Positions 34,739 through 42,283 of a DNA stretch of 64,000 nt are shown in pieces. The notes beneath the pieces are model-generated. The model was given only the letters and a program-made list of their open reading frames with translations. It searched no databases and was not told the origin of the DNA. Both the position numbers and the translations under genes were made by a program. Each line of letters starts with the position of its first letter. Within the stretch, counting starts at the first letter, position 1. The stretch is from Marmoricola sp. GTDB lineage: Bacteria > Actinomycetota > Actinomycetes > Propionibacteriales > Nocardioidaceae. Location of the stretch: contig JAOPXK010000042.1 of the NCBI GenBank assembly GCA_025965195.1, positions 1 through 64,000 on the forward strand, given 5' to 3'.

Positions 34739-34930
34739 TCCGTGTGGGCTGGTTGCCACTGGCCGTCAGCTGGGCACAACCAACGGTGAGCATGGTCCAT
34801 CGAGGGCTCACCCGCATGGAAGCCAGGCGCTGGGCCCCAGCGGTCGTGCATGCAGAACCCGACGCTCGTTCCGGCGCCCCCCGCAGCCACGCGCACTTGT
34901 GAGCGGAGTACTTCACGCCAGCCGTCTTGG
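34735..34930 (-). pseudogene. possible HNH endonuclease relic
   Basis: The minus-strand frame reads DGWREVLRSQVRVAAGG, then GFCMHDRWGPAPGFHAGEPS, MDHAHRWLCPADGQWQPAHTD before the stop. The spacing of Cys, MDH and PAHT resembles an HNH endonuclease C-terminus (CxxC, xxDHxxP, NLQPAHxxCN), but the second Cys pair is incomplete. It looks decayed and is weak evidence only. Confidence 0.25.
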
Positions 34931-35268
34931 ACATCGCGCGGCCGCGCGGACGGCCGCCACCGTGGCCCGCCTTGCCGAATCGACTTGAACCTGAGTCCCG
35001 CCACCTCAGAACGCTTGAAGTCTCGAGCGACCTCAAGCCCTGGCCTCCCCAGATTCCCTACTCCCCCACAACTCAGCCAGCGCCTCGAGAATGCATTTGG
35101 CGACTTTGTGACAGCAGGCCGTGGATGTGGGGCCTCACCTGGACCCCAGACGCCCTGGTCGAGGCCCTCCGTCGAACGACGGATGGCCGGCCAGCCGATT
35201 GAGAGATGCGTCGCAGGAGTCGGCTTGGCATAGTCGCTATTCGACGTCGATCGCAAGGAAGACAGGGC
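34931..35268. other. intergenic stretch with no recognised content
   Basis: No protein-like frame, RNA gene or convincing repeat was seen in this stretch between the locus 1 operon and the LLM pseudogene. It is likely gene debris. Confidence 0.5.
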
Positions 35269-35925
35269 ATGAAAATCGCACTGAGGTGCCGTGGGGAGAG
35301 CGTCAGTTCTAGATCCCACTCAAGCGGATCCGCCGTTGTGAGCAGCTCGGGTTCACCGCAGTCTTCTCCGCCGAGGGCGTGGGCGGCGACTCGCTGATCC
35401 TTCTGGGCTACCTTCCGCGGTCACCGAGAAGATGATCGTGGGCACCCACGTAGCGACCTGACCGCGCGGCCGCCAACCACACTCGGCCAAGGGCTGATGA
35501 CGATCAACGCGATGGTCGGCGGCGGCCGGATCATCGCCGGGGTCGGAGGCGGCTTCCGGAGCTCAGCCGAAGGCTGGCACGGAGTTCCGTGGGGCAAGGC
35601 GGTGCGTCGGATGCGGGACTACGTCGACGTGCTGCGGCGGGTCTTCCACACCGCCGGGTCGTACGACGCCGATGGCAATGACCTCGAACCCACCGAGCTC
35701 TACGCCGAGCCCGTCCGAGCCCACCTCGGAGCCACCGTGGGATCCAGAGCCCGACATCAGCATCCCGTACGCCGGCGAGGCGGCCCTCGGTCTCCTCCCG
35801 TGGGTGAACACGCTCGAGCGCGGGCCCGAGCCCGCGTGGTGCTGGCTGCCGTGGGGCCGCAGATGATCGCGCTGACCGCTGAGGTCGCCGACGGTTGGTT
35901 CCCCTGGGGCTTCGTTCTTGGAACA
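35269..35925 (+). pseudogene. broken F420-type LLM-class oxidoreductase
   Basis: The ATG opens MKIALR..., then EVPWGERQF in another frame, and after an in-frame TAG IPLKRIRRCEQLGFTAVFSA, EGVGGDSLILLGYLP. Later a third frame gives LMTINAMVGGGRIIAGVGGG and FRSSAEGWHGVPWGKAVRRM, and after more shifts LAAVGPQMIALTAEVADGWF. These are the conserved stretches of luciferase-like, F420-dependent oxidoreductases. The C-terminal third is missing; several shifts and a stop make it dead. Confidence 0.8.
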
Positions 35926-35957
35926 GCACGGATCCCGCACCTAGCCGCTCAACATAC

Positions 35958-35972
35958 AAGGTATGACACCTA
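35958..35972. promoter_or_regulatory. GntR-operator-like 15-mer (site A)
   Basis: AAGGTATGACACCTA is the 15-mer shared across locus 2. It lies 83 bases upstream of the chosen GntR start, so the GntR protein probably controls its own gene through it. One base differs from the consensus AAGGTATNACACCTT. Confidence 0.65.
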
Positions 35973-36054
35973 AAAAAGGGATGCCTGTAACGTCAAACCT
36001 CACCTGTTGCGCGATACAATGCTGTTTCCCGCGCCGAGTTCGAAGGGCATTTTC

Positions 36055-36735
36055 ATGCTGCACGAGTCACCGCACGCTGAGGCCCCGATGGACAAACTTG
36101 AGTCCTCGAGTCTACGAGATCAGGCCCTTCGCGCGATTCGTGCGCGCATCGTCTCCGGAAGCCTCCGACCGGACCAGTTGTATGCGTTGGGTGCGGTTGC
36201 CAGTCAGCTAGGAGTTTCTGTCACTCCAGTCCGGGAGGCGGTGCTGGAGCTCGAACGCGAGGGCCTGGTCGAGCTGGCTCGGAACCGCGGATTCCGGGTA
36301 CGCGAGATGACCGAACGCGATCTGGACGAGATCATTGAGCTCCGGATCATGCTGGAGGTCGCGGCCGTTCGCAAGATTGCGGATGGCGGGCTGCTGACGG
36401 ATGTGACCAGGCTCCGAGGCTTGGCGGAAGAAACCGAGCAGAGTGCGCGCGATGGCGACTGGGTCGGTTTCCTCGACCACGACCGAGACCTCCACATCGG
36501 CATCCTGTCGCACCTGGGGAATGAACGTCTGATCCAGGTCGTCCGAACTCTGCGCGACCAAAGCAGGCTTTACGGCTTGGAGAAGGTCGCCGGCACCGAC
36601 CGGCTCCTCGAGTCGACTCGCGAACACGAGCTGCTTCTGGAGGCGATCGAGTTGGGCCGCCCGGAGGAAGCGGCTGCCATCATGGAGCGGCACCTGCGCC
36701 ACGCCAGAGGTATCTGGGCGGGACGCCCGGAGTAG
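36055..36735 (+). CDS. GntR/FCD-family regulator of locus 2
   Basis: A 226-residue regulator. The helix-turn-helix is LRDQALRAIRARIVSGSLRPDQLYALGAVASQLGVSVTPVREAVLELEREGLV (about 15-68); the FCD part follows (RIMLEVAAVRKIADG, DRDLHIGILSHLGNERL, EHELLLEAIELGRPEEA), with an Asp/His pattern for a metal-bound ligand. The ATG at 36055 has AAGG about nine bases upstream; the TTG at 36007 and ATG at 36019 and 36088 are alternatives. A palindromic 15-mer stands 83 bases before it and recurs at other promoters of the locus, so it is the likely regulator of the whole set. Confidence 0.87.
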   Translation: MLHESPHAEAPMDKLESSSLRDQALRAIRARIVSGSLRPDQLYALGAVASQLGVSVTPVREAVLELEREGLVELARNRGFRVREMTERDLDEIIELRIMLEVAAVRKIADGGLLTDVTRLRGLAEETEQSARDGDWVGFLDHDRDLHIGILSHLGNERLIQVVRTLRDQSRLYGLEKVAGTDRLLESTREHELLLEAIELGRPEEAAAIMERHLRHARGIWAGRPE

Positions 36736-36770
36736 ACGCTTCAGGCTGGCCAGATCACGGTGTTGCCCAT

Positions 36771-36786
36771 CAACGCAGGAGCGTTG
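36771..36786. terminator. small hairpin between convergent genes
   Basis: CAACGC AGGA GCGTTG is a six-bp stem with a tetraloop in the 62-base gap between the GntR gene and OCD1, which converge. It could end both transcripts weakly. Confidence 0.4.
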
Positions 36787-36797
36787 CGGGAGTCCGG

Positions 36798-37871
36798 CTA
36801 CGGCAGCACGACTGCGGGTTCACCCACGATTGAACGTCGCTCTCCAACGCCGGTGCGCTCCGCGACGGCGAGGACCGCCTGCGCGGCGGCTGCGTCCTGG
36901 ACTCCGATTCCGGTGCTGTTGTAGTAGATCACCGCGTCCGTATCGGGTCGTCCCGCGTGACTCCCGACCAGGATCTCGCCCAGGCCAATCAAGTCCGACC
37001 TCTGGAGCTCGCCTGTTCGCAGGCCCAGGACGATGGGGCCAGCGTGATGTGCCGCGGTGTCTGGGTCATCGACCACGACGAGGCCTGCACGGCGGACGAG
37101 GTCTTGGTCAACCTCGCAACGGTCCGGCTCGATCGAGCCGATCGAAATGACCGTGGCTCCGGGAGCGACCCATTTGCCCTCCACGACCGGAACCGTGCTG
37201 AGCGTGCAGGCCACCACGAGATCCGCCCCACGGACTGCGTCCTCGGCGCTTTTGCATGCACCAACGGCGAGACCTGTTTCCTGCGCAAGTTGTCTGGCTA
37301 CAGATGCGCTGACATGTGGGTCGCGATCCCACACACGTACGGTCTCGAAGCGGCGGACCCGGGTGAGCATGCGTACGTGCTCACGGCCCTGGACACCGCA
37401 GCCCAATACCGCCAGCGAGCTGGCGTCGGTGCGGGCCAATGTATCGGCGGCGGCAGCGCTGGCTGCCGCAGTTCGACGAGTCGTGATCACCGTGCCGTCC
37501 ATGACGGCAGAGAGCCGGCCCGTTTCGGCATCCAGCATCACGATGAGTGCGCTGATGGACGGGAGGCTTCGATCGGTGTTCGACGGATTCACGCTCCCGA
37601 ACTTGGAGACGGCGCCGTGACCGGGTGAAAGCCGGGCCGCGTAGCAGAACGCGACGGAACCGTCCCTCGTGTTCGTCACCATCAGCTTGTCAGGCAGCAC
37701 CGCGGTACCGCCGCCGAGCGCGGCGAACGCCTCTCGCTGGGATTGGATCGCGACTCCAGGGCTGAAGATTCCAGCGACCTCCCGCTCGGTGAGGAAGATG
37801 AATGTCCCCTCCGGCTCTGTTCGCGGGCGGTAATCGGGCGCACGCCCCCCAGCCTTGATTGCGTCGACCAC
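36798..37871 (-). CDS. ornithine cyclodeaminase / Delta1-pyrroline-2-carboxylate reductase family (OCD1)
   Basis: A 357-residue NAD(P)-binding protein of the ornithine cyclodeaminase/mu-crystallin family. The Rossmann motif is LAVLGCGVQGREHVRML (about 149), and MDGTVITTRRTAAASA with FCYAARLSPGHGAVSKFGSVN are the family's substrate-site stretches. Members reduce Delta1-pyrroline-2-carboxylate to proline or dehydrogenate alanine-type acids. It is very similar to the next gene (OCD2) over its whole length, so the two are tandem duplicates. The start is GTG; site B lies 19 bases upstream. The last gene of the run on this strand. Confidence 0.85.
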   Translation of the reverse strand: MVDAIKAGGRAPDYRPRTEPEGTFIFLTEREVAGIFSPGVAIQSQREAFAALGGGTAVLPDKLMVTNTRDGSVAFCYAARLSPGHGAVSKFGSVNPSNTDRSLPSISALIVMLDAETGRLSAVMDGTVITTRRTAAASAAAADTLARTDASSLAVLGCGVQGREHVRMLTRVRRFETVRVWDRDPHVSASVARQLAQETGLAVGACKSAEDAVRGADLVVACTLSTVPVVEGKWVAPGATVISIGSIEPDRCEVDQDLVRRAGLVVVDDPDTAAHHAGPIVLGLRTGELQRSDLIGLGEILVGSHAGRPDTDAVIYYNSTGIGVQDAAAAQAVLAVAERTGVGERRSIVGEPAVVLP

Positions 37872-37889
37872 GTTCGCACCCTTCTATGT

Positions 37890-37904
37890 AAGGTACTACA
37901 CCTT
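37890..37904. promoter_or_regulatory. GntR-operator-like 15-mer (site B)
   Basis: AAGGTACTACACCTT, with T and A outside it, gives perfect arms TAAGGT and ACCTTA. It lies in the 130-base gap between OCD2 and OCD1, 19 bases before the OCD1 start, and would regulate OCD1 as an internal promoter. Confidence 0.65.
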
Positions 37905-38001
37905 ATGGCGGCGCGACGGATCTGGCAAACTACACGGAGCCGGATGCCACCAGCGCAGGGCGAGAGTTGGTCGTACCGTCGTCCGGTGCGGCACAGATCG
38001 G

Positions 38002-39045
38002 CTAGAGCGGGCGGTCCGCGTTGCTGCCGGCGAGGGAAAGTCGAGAGCCGATGCCCTCGAGCCTCGCGGCGTCGACCACCGTCTTGGCTGCTGCTGCGTC
38101 CTGGATTCCGAGGCCGGTGCTGTTGTAGTAGACCAACTCGCCCGGACCCGAGCGCCCGGGATGACGTCCGACCAGGATGTCGCCGAGCCCCACCAAGTCC
38201 GACCGCTTGAGGTGACCCGCCTCCAACGCCCCGACGATGGGCCCCGCATGGGCGGCTGCGGTGTCCGGATCGTCGACGGCGACGAGGCCCGCGCTGCGGA
38301 CAACGTCTGCTCCTACTTCACAACGATCAGGCGAGATCGAGCCGATGGAGACGACCGTCGCTCCGGGTTCGAGCCACCGGCCTTCCACTACCGGGACGGG
38401 ACTGAGGGTCGAGGCGACGACGACGTCGGCCCCTCGTACCGCCTCCTCAGCCGACCTGTGCGCAATCACGTTCAACCCGGTCTCGGCGCCAAGGAGTGTG
38501 GCGGCAGCAGCGCAGCTCTGGGGATCCCGCGACCACAGATGCACCGAGTCGAACGAGCGAACCAGTGCGAGCATCCGAACATGTTCTCGGCCCTGGACAC
38601 CACAGCCCAGTACGGCGAGCGACTTTGCATCGACGCGGCTCAGCGCGTCCACGGCGACAGCACTGGCCGCCGCCGTTCGACGCGTGGTGATGATGGTCCC
38701 GTCCATGATTGCCATGGGACGGCCAGTATCGACGTCAAGCACCACGATGACTGCGCTGATGCTGGGCAGATGGCGAGCGGGGTTCGCCGGGTTGATGCTC
38801 CCAAACTTGGAGACGGCCCCATCTTCGGGTGAAAGCCGAGCCGCGTAGCAGAACGCCACGGATCCGTCACGAGTGTTCGCAACCATCAGCTTGTCGGGCA
38901 ACACCGCCGTCCCGCGACCAAGCGCCAAGAATGCGTCCCGTTGAGACTGGATGGCCCTGGAAGGGCTGAATATCGCTGCGACTTCAGCTTCGTTGAGGAA
39001 CGTGAAGTCGTTCCCGGGATCTGCGTTGCCAGGGTAGTCAGGCAT
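38002..39045 (-). CDS. ornithine cyclodeaminase / Delta1-pyrroline-2-carboxylate reductase family (OCD2)
   Basis: A 347-residue paralogue of OCD1. LAVLGCGVQGREHVRMLALV, MDGTIITTRRTAAASA, VLPDKLMVANTRDGSVAFCY and VYYNSTGLGIQDAAAAKT match OCD1 closely. The start at PDYPGNADPG was chosen because the longer frame lies inside the proline-racemase gene; the start overlaps its stop by one base (TGATG). It is followed by a 130-base gap with site B and then OCD1. Confidence 0.85.
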   Translation of the reverse strand: MPDYPGNADPGNDFTFLNEAEVAAIFSPSRAIQSQRDAFLALGRGTAVLPDKLMVANTRDGSVAFCYAARLSPEDGAVSKFGSINPANPARHLPSISAVIVVLDVDTGRPMAIMDGTIITTRRTAAASAVAVDALSRVDAKSLAVLGCGVQGREHVRMLALVRSFDSVHLWSRDPQSCAAAATLLGAETGLNVIAHRSAEEAVRGADVVVASTLSPVPVVEGRWLEPGATVVSIGSISPDRCEVGADVVRSAGLVAVDDPDTAAAHAGPIVGALEAGHLKRSDLVGLGDILVGRHPGRSGPGELVYYNSTGLGIQDAAAAKTVVDAARLEGIGSRLSLAGSNADRPL

Positions 39046-40064
39046 CAGCGCAGCACGAACCCAGGGAGCAGCGGATCGTCTGGGTCGACAACGAAGGAGT
39101 GACGGCCCGTGAGGTAGGTGGTGCCGCTGACGATGGGCAGGTAGGCGCGAGCTCCCCATGGCATCTCTTCCACTCCCGAGACCGAAGCGATGAAGCGTGA
39201 GCCCACGATGGAGTCGTGCACGAGTTCCGCACCGATCTCCAGCGACCCTTCGGCCGTCAGCGTCGCGAGACGACTGCCCGTCCCGGAGCCGCAGGGCGAG
39301 CGATCGACTTCACCATCGGCGAAGACGGTGACGTTCCGCTGATGCAGTCGCCCCTGCGAGTCGGTGCCGAGGTCGTCCCAGAAGATCACGCCGTAGATTC
39401 CTCCGAGCCGTTCATCCTCAGGGTGACGCGCCGCCTCCGTGCCCGAAAGACTGTGCTTGATCTCGCGTCCCAGCGCGATGAGCTCAGTCAGGTATCGGGG
39501 TTCGACCGCCAGACCGAGATCGCTTGCTCTGACTTGCGCATAGATGGCCCCGCTACAACTGACGCTCACGATCACGTCACCTCTTGTCGTCGCCACCGGT
39601 ACTGCCAGATCGATCGGATAGCTGGCCACGTTGAGGAACTCCACCCGAGAAACGCGTTCCAGCTTGCTGTGCACACGGGCCACGACTCGTCCTGAAGGCA
39701 CGTCGATCGACACATCAGTGATGCCGGACGGATGCGTATCGACCAGGCCGGATTCCACTGCCCACGCCCCAAGCGCGATCGTGCCGTGTCCGCAGGCGGT
39801 CGAGTATCCGTCCTTGTGCCAGAACAGGACGCCGAACGCCGCCCCGTCGTCGTCGGGAGGGACAACGAAGCCGCCGTACATATCAGCGTGACCCCGCGGT
39901 TCGAAGCACAAGACCTTGCGCAAGCGGTCGATCGGTTCGCTGTGGATCGCCTCAACGCGGCGCGCCGCGACGGTGGTTGCCTCGAATGGAAGGTCACCGG
40001 TGAAGATCCTGAAGGGTTCGCCACCTGTGTGGTAATCGACTGTCTGAATCTCGGCTGCGGTCAT
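39045..40064 (-). CDS. proline-racemase-family enzyme
   Basis: A 339-residue member of the proline racemase / hydroxyproline epimerase / trans-3-hydroxyproline dehydratase family. Two catalytic positions are both Cys: Cys91 in STACGHGTI and Cys258 in DRSPCGSGT. The racemase and epimerase types have Cys at both, whereas the human type dehydratase has Thr at the second. So racemisation or epimerisation of proline or hydroxyproline is favoured, but an activity in trans-3-hydroxyproline dehydration, which would supply the OCD substrate, is not excluded. The gene overlaps OCD2 (TGATG) and lies 79 bases after the CocE-like gene. Confidence 0.85.
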   Translation of the reverse strand: MTAAEIQTVDYHTGGEPFRIFTGDLPFEATTVAARRVEAIHSEPIDRLRKVLCFEPRGHADMYGGFVVPPDDDGAAFGVLFWHKDGYSTACGHGTIALGAWAVESGLVDTHPSGITDVSIDVPSGRVVARVHSKLERVSRVEFLNVASYPIDLAVPVATTRGDVIVSVSCSGAIYAQVRASDLGLAVEPRYLTELIALGREIKHSLSGTEAARHPEDERLGGIYGVIFWDDLGTDSQGRLHQRNVTVFADGEVDRSPCGSGTGSRLATLTAEGSLEIGAELVHDSIVGSRFIASVSGVEEMPWGARAYLPIVSGTTYLTGRHSFVVDPDDPLLPGFVLR

Positions 40065-40143
40065 GTGACGTCCTGAGTAGAGGTGGAGCTGGCGGAATAC
40101 CCCGTTGGCATGGAACTCTCGCGCGATGACCGCGCCAGCCGAC

Positions 40144-42036
40144 TCATCGGTCCCTACCGTCGCTCAGGACGGAAACGAGCAGGTGAGACGGGTGGTCGGG
40201 ATCGTGATAGACAGCCTGATCCGCGACGACGGGATCACCGGGCTCTCCCCCGCGGTTGGTGTTGCGATCGAAGTGCGGGAAGTCGGCCGATGAGATGTCG
40301 ATGCGTAGGCGATGCCCCGCCTTGAAACGGTTGGCGGTGGCCCACATGTCGATCTCGAACCGGTAGACCCTGCCGGGCTGGAGCAATTCCGGCCGGTCGA
40401 TGTCGCGGTGGCGAGCACGCAGGATGCCGCTCTGAAGCTGGATGGCGCGGCCATCTGGGAACACATCGCTGAGGCGCGCTACGAAATCCGTGTCCAGCGC
40501 ACTCGAGCTCGCGTAGAGGATCATCCGCAGCGGGCCCACCACATCGAGGTCCTGTTCCAACGGCTGCGTCGTGTAGACCAGCACGTCGCCGCGCTGCTGC
40601 ACGCCACTCACATCGACACTGCCGGGCGGGTAGACGTAGGAGACGATGCTGCCACCCACCGTGGGAGTCGGTTCGTCAGGATCGTAGGTGTACCGGTCGG
40701 GCTCGGACGGCTGGTGTGGAGCGGTCAACGAGAGCGTTCCGCCACTGCCGAGGTGCCAGGCCATCGTGGTTGACTCCGGAACCGGCCAGTTCGCGGCCGT
40801 CCGCCATTCGTTGGCGCCCATCAGGTAATAGACCACAGCCGGCCACGAGTCGGTCGTCCCCTCTCGTACTGCCGCATACCAGCGCAGGAGGAGGCCGGTG
40901 AGATTGGCGTCCCGATGGGTGTGCAGCAACTCGGGATGATCCTCAATGCCTTCGTGGTAGCCGGGCGCATTGTGGGCGCTCGGAGCAATGATCAGACGGC
41001 TGTTCGCAGCGACATGCGGCTGCCCGTCACGTCTGATCAACTCCCACGTGGCGAGGGCGTCGTTCAATCCCCAGTCGTACCACCCGGTCTGCATGAGTGC
41101 AGGCGCATGGATCGATCGACTGAGCTCTGACAGGCTGGTGTGCGGGATGGTGTGGGAGTCGATCGACGTCCGTTGGCCGAAGATGGCCGGCAGCGCCTCC
41201 ATGTCGGAGAAGTTCACATTGGTGACGTCGAGCGCTTGCTTGATCAGGTCGACCCGCTGCGCGGAGGACGACGCACAGTATTCCTCCCACAGGCGGCGTC
41301 TCGCGTCGGATGGCAGCATCGAACGCAACTCGGGATGACGCTCGAGCAGCGCGGCCGAGAACGGCTGATGCAACGGCTCATTGAAGTAGCCGCCAGCCAA
41401 CGTCTCCTCGATCAGGAGACGCTCCATCTCGCTGTAGTGAACGGGCACCTTGTTCTCGCCCTTGCCGACGGACCGCGTGATCGCGTCGAGAAACAAGTGC
41501 AGATACGCCGTGTTGATCGCGACGCCGAGGCCGCTGACCTCGGGGACGATGGCCGACATGGACGGGTGGGTCGCCATGCACCATTGCGTCTGCCCGACGT
41601 ACGACCCGCCCATCGAACACACGAACCCGTCGAACCAGTCCTGCCGGGTGATCCAGTCGACAAGGTCGAAGCCGTCCTCGGACTCATAGATATAGAAGTC
41701 CCAGAGATCCGGCTCACTGTCCCCGGTCGCCCGGCAGTCCTGCGAGATCACCGCGTAACCCCGTCGAGCGAAGGCGAGGAAGAGCCCAACGAACTTGTCC
41801 GTGCTCCGACCGTAGGGCGTGCGCATGACGAGGGTCGGCGCCGCCGAGGTTGGCGGCAGATAGAGGTCTGTGGCAAGACGGACTCCGTCGCGCATGGTGA
41901 CCCACACGGTCTCGCACCGAATCTCCGGAACGGTGAAGATCGGCGCCGGGATCGGGGTGTCGGCGCCGCGGATCAGAAGCCGCTCCAGGTCGGGCGCGGC
42001 GGTTGCCAGGCGGTCCGACCCGCGCTGCCCGGTCAC
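40144..42036 (-). CDS. CocE/NonD-family (S15-type) alpha/beta hydrolase
   Basis: A 630-residue hydrolase of the X-Pro dipeptidyl-peptidase S15 / cocaine esterase group. The nucleophile Ser145 lies in MGGSYVG; RDGVRLATDLYLPP (about 49-62) opens the catalytic domain, and a C-terminal jelly-roll domain starts near residue 430 (STTMAWHLGSGGTLSL), with DTDFVARLSDVFPDG and GHRLRIDISSADFPHFD being typical. It may act as an ester- or peptide-bond hydrolase, perhaps after proline. The GTG start overlaps a small upstream ORF as GTGA. There is no signal peptide, so it acts in the cytoplasm on an imported compound. Confidence 0.87.
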   Translation of the reverse strand: MTGQRGSDRLATAAPDLERLLIRGADTPIPAPIFTVPEIRCETVWVTMRDGVRLATDLYLPPTSAAPTLVMRTPYGRSTDKFVGLFLAFARRGYAVISQDCRATGDSEPDLWDFYIYESEDGFDLVDWITRQDWFDGFVCSMGGSYVGQTQWCMATHPSMSAIVPEVSGLGVAINTAYLHLFLDAITRSVGKGENKVPVHYSEMERLLIEETLAGGYFNEPLHQPFSAALLERHPELRSMLPSDARRRLWEEYCASSSAQRVDLIKQALDVTNVNFSDMEALPAIFGQRTSIDSHTIPHTSLSELSRSIHAPALMQTGWYDWGLNDALATWELIRRDGQPHVAANSRLIIAPSAHNAPGYHEGIEDHPELLHTHRDANLTGLLLRWYAAVREGTTDSWPAVVYYLMGANEWRTAANWPVPESTTMAWHLGSGGTLSLTAPHQPSEPDRYTYDPDEPTPTVGGSIVSYVYPPGSVDVSGVQQRGDVLVYTTQPLEQDLDVVGPLRMILYASSSALDTDFVARLSDVFPDGRAIQLQSGILRARHRDIDRPELLQPGRVYRFEIDMWATANRFKAGHRLRIDISSADFPHFDRNTNRGGEPGDPVVADQAVYHDPDHPSHLLVSVLSDGRDR

Positions 42037-42137
42037 GACGCCACCAACGCGCTGGTGCAGCTCATGACGCCGCGCGGGTTCTCGGGCGCGAACGAGTTCA
42101 TCCGATCGAAGCGGTACTCGGTTCGAGGTGCGGACAC
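42033..42137 (-). CDS. 34-codon ORF coupled to CocE-like gene
   Basis: A 34-residue frame beginning SAPRTEYRFDRMNSFAPENP. Its GTG start has AAGGAG six bases before it, and its stop overlaps the GTG of the hydrolase as GTGA. It is the kind of gene arrangement made for translational coupling. No function can be assigned; it may be a leader peptide, a microprotein or a frameshifted N-terminus, although the hydrolase already has its full domain. Confidence 0.45.
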   Translation of the reverse strand: MSAPRTEYRFDRMNSFAPENPRGVMSCTSALVAS

Positions 42138-42283
42138 GTAAGACTCCTTGTTCTTGTCATTGCAGCGCCCTCGGCGTGGTGACCGGCAGCGACCCTCCTG
42201 GTCCCCTGGACTGCCGAGGCTGCGTAGGCCTGGGGCTGCCGTCCGTTCCACATGAGTGGTCAGGTGAATGGGGAGCGCAGCGT

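Noticed and set aside
34735-35319. A 194-codon minus-strand frame as an intact gene
   Set aside because: Most of it is Arg/Pro/Ser-rich shadow sequence; only the end resembles an HNH relic.
42121-42139. CGAGGTGCGGACACGTA as another copy of the locus 2 operator
   Set aside because: The spacing between GGT and ACAC is one base too long and the arms do not pair.
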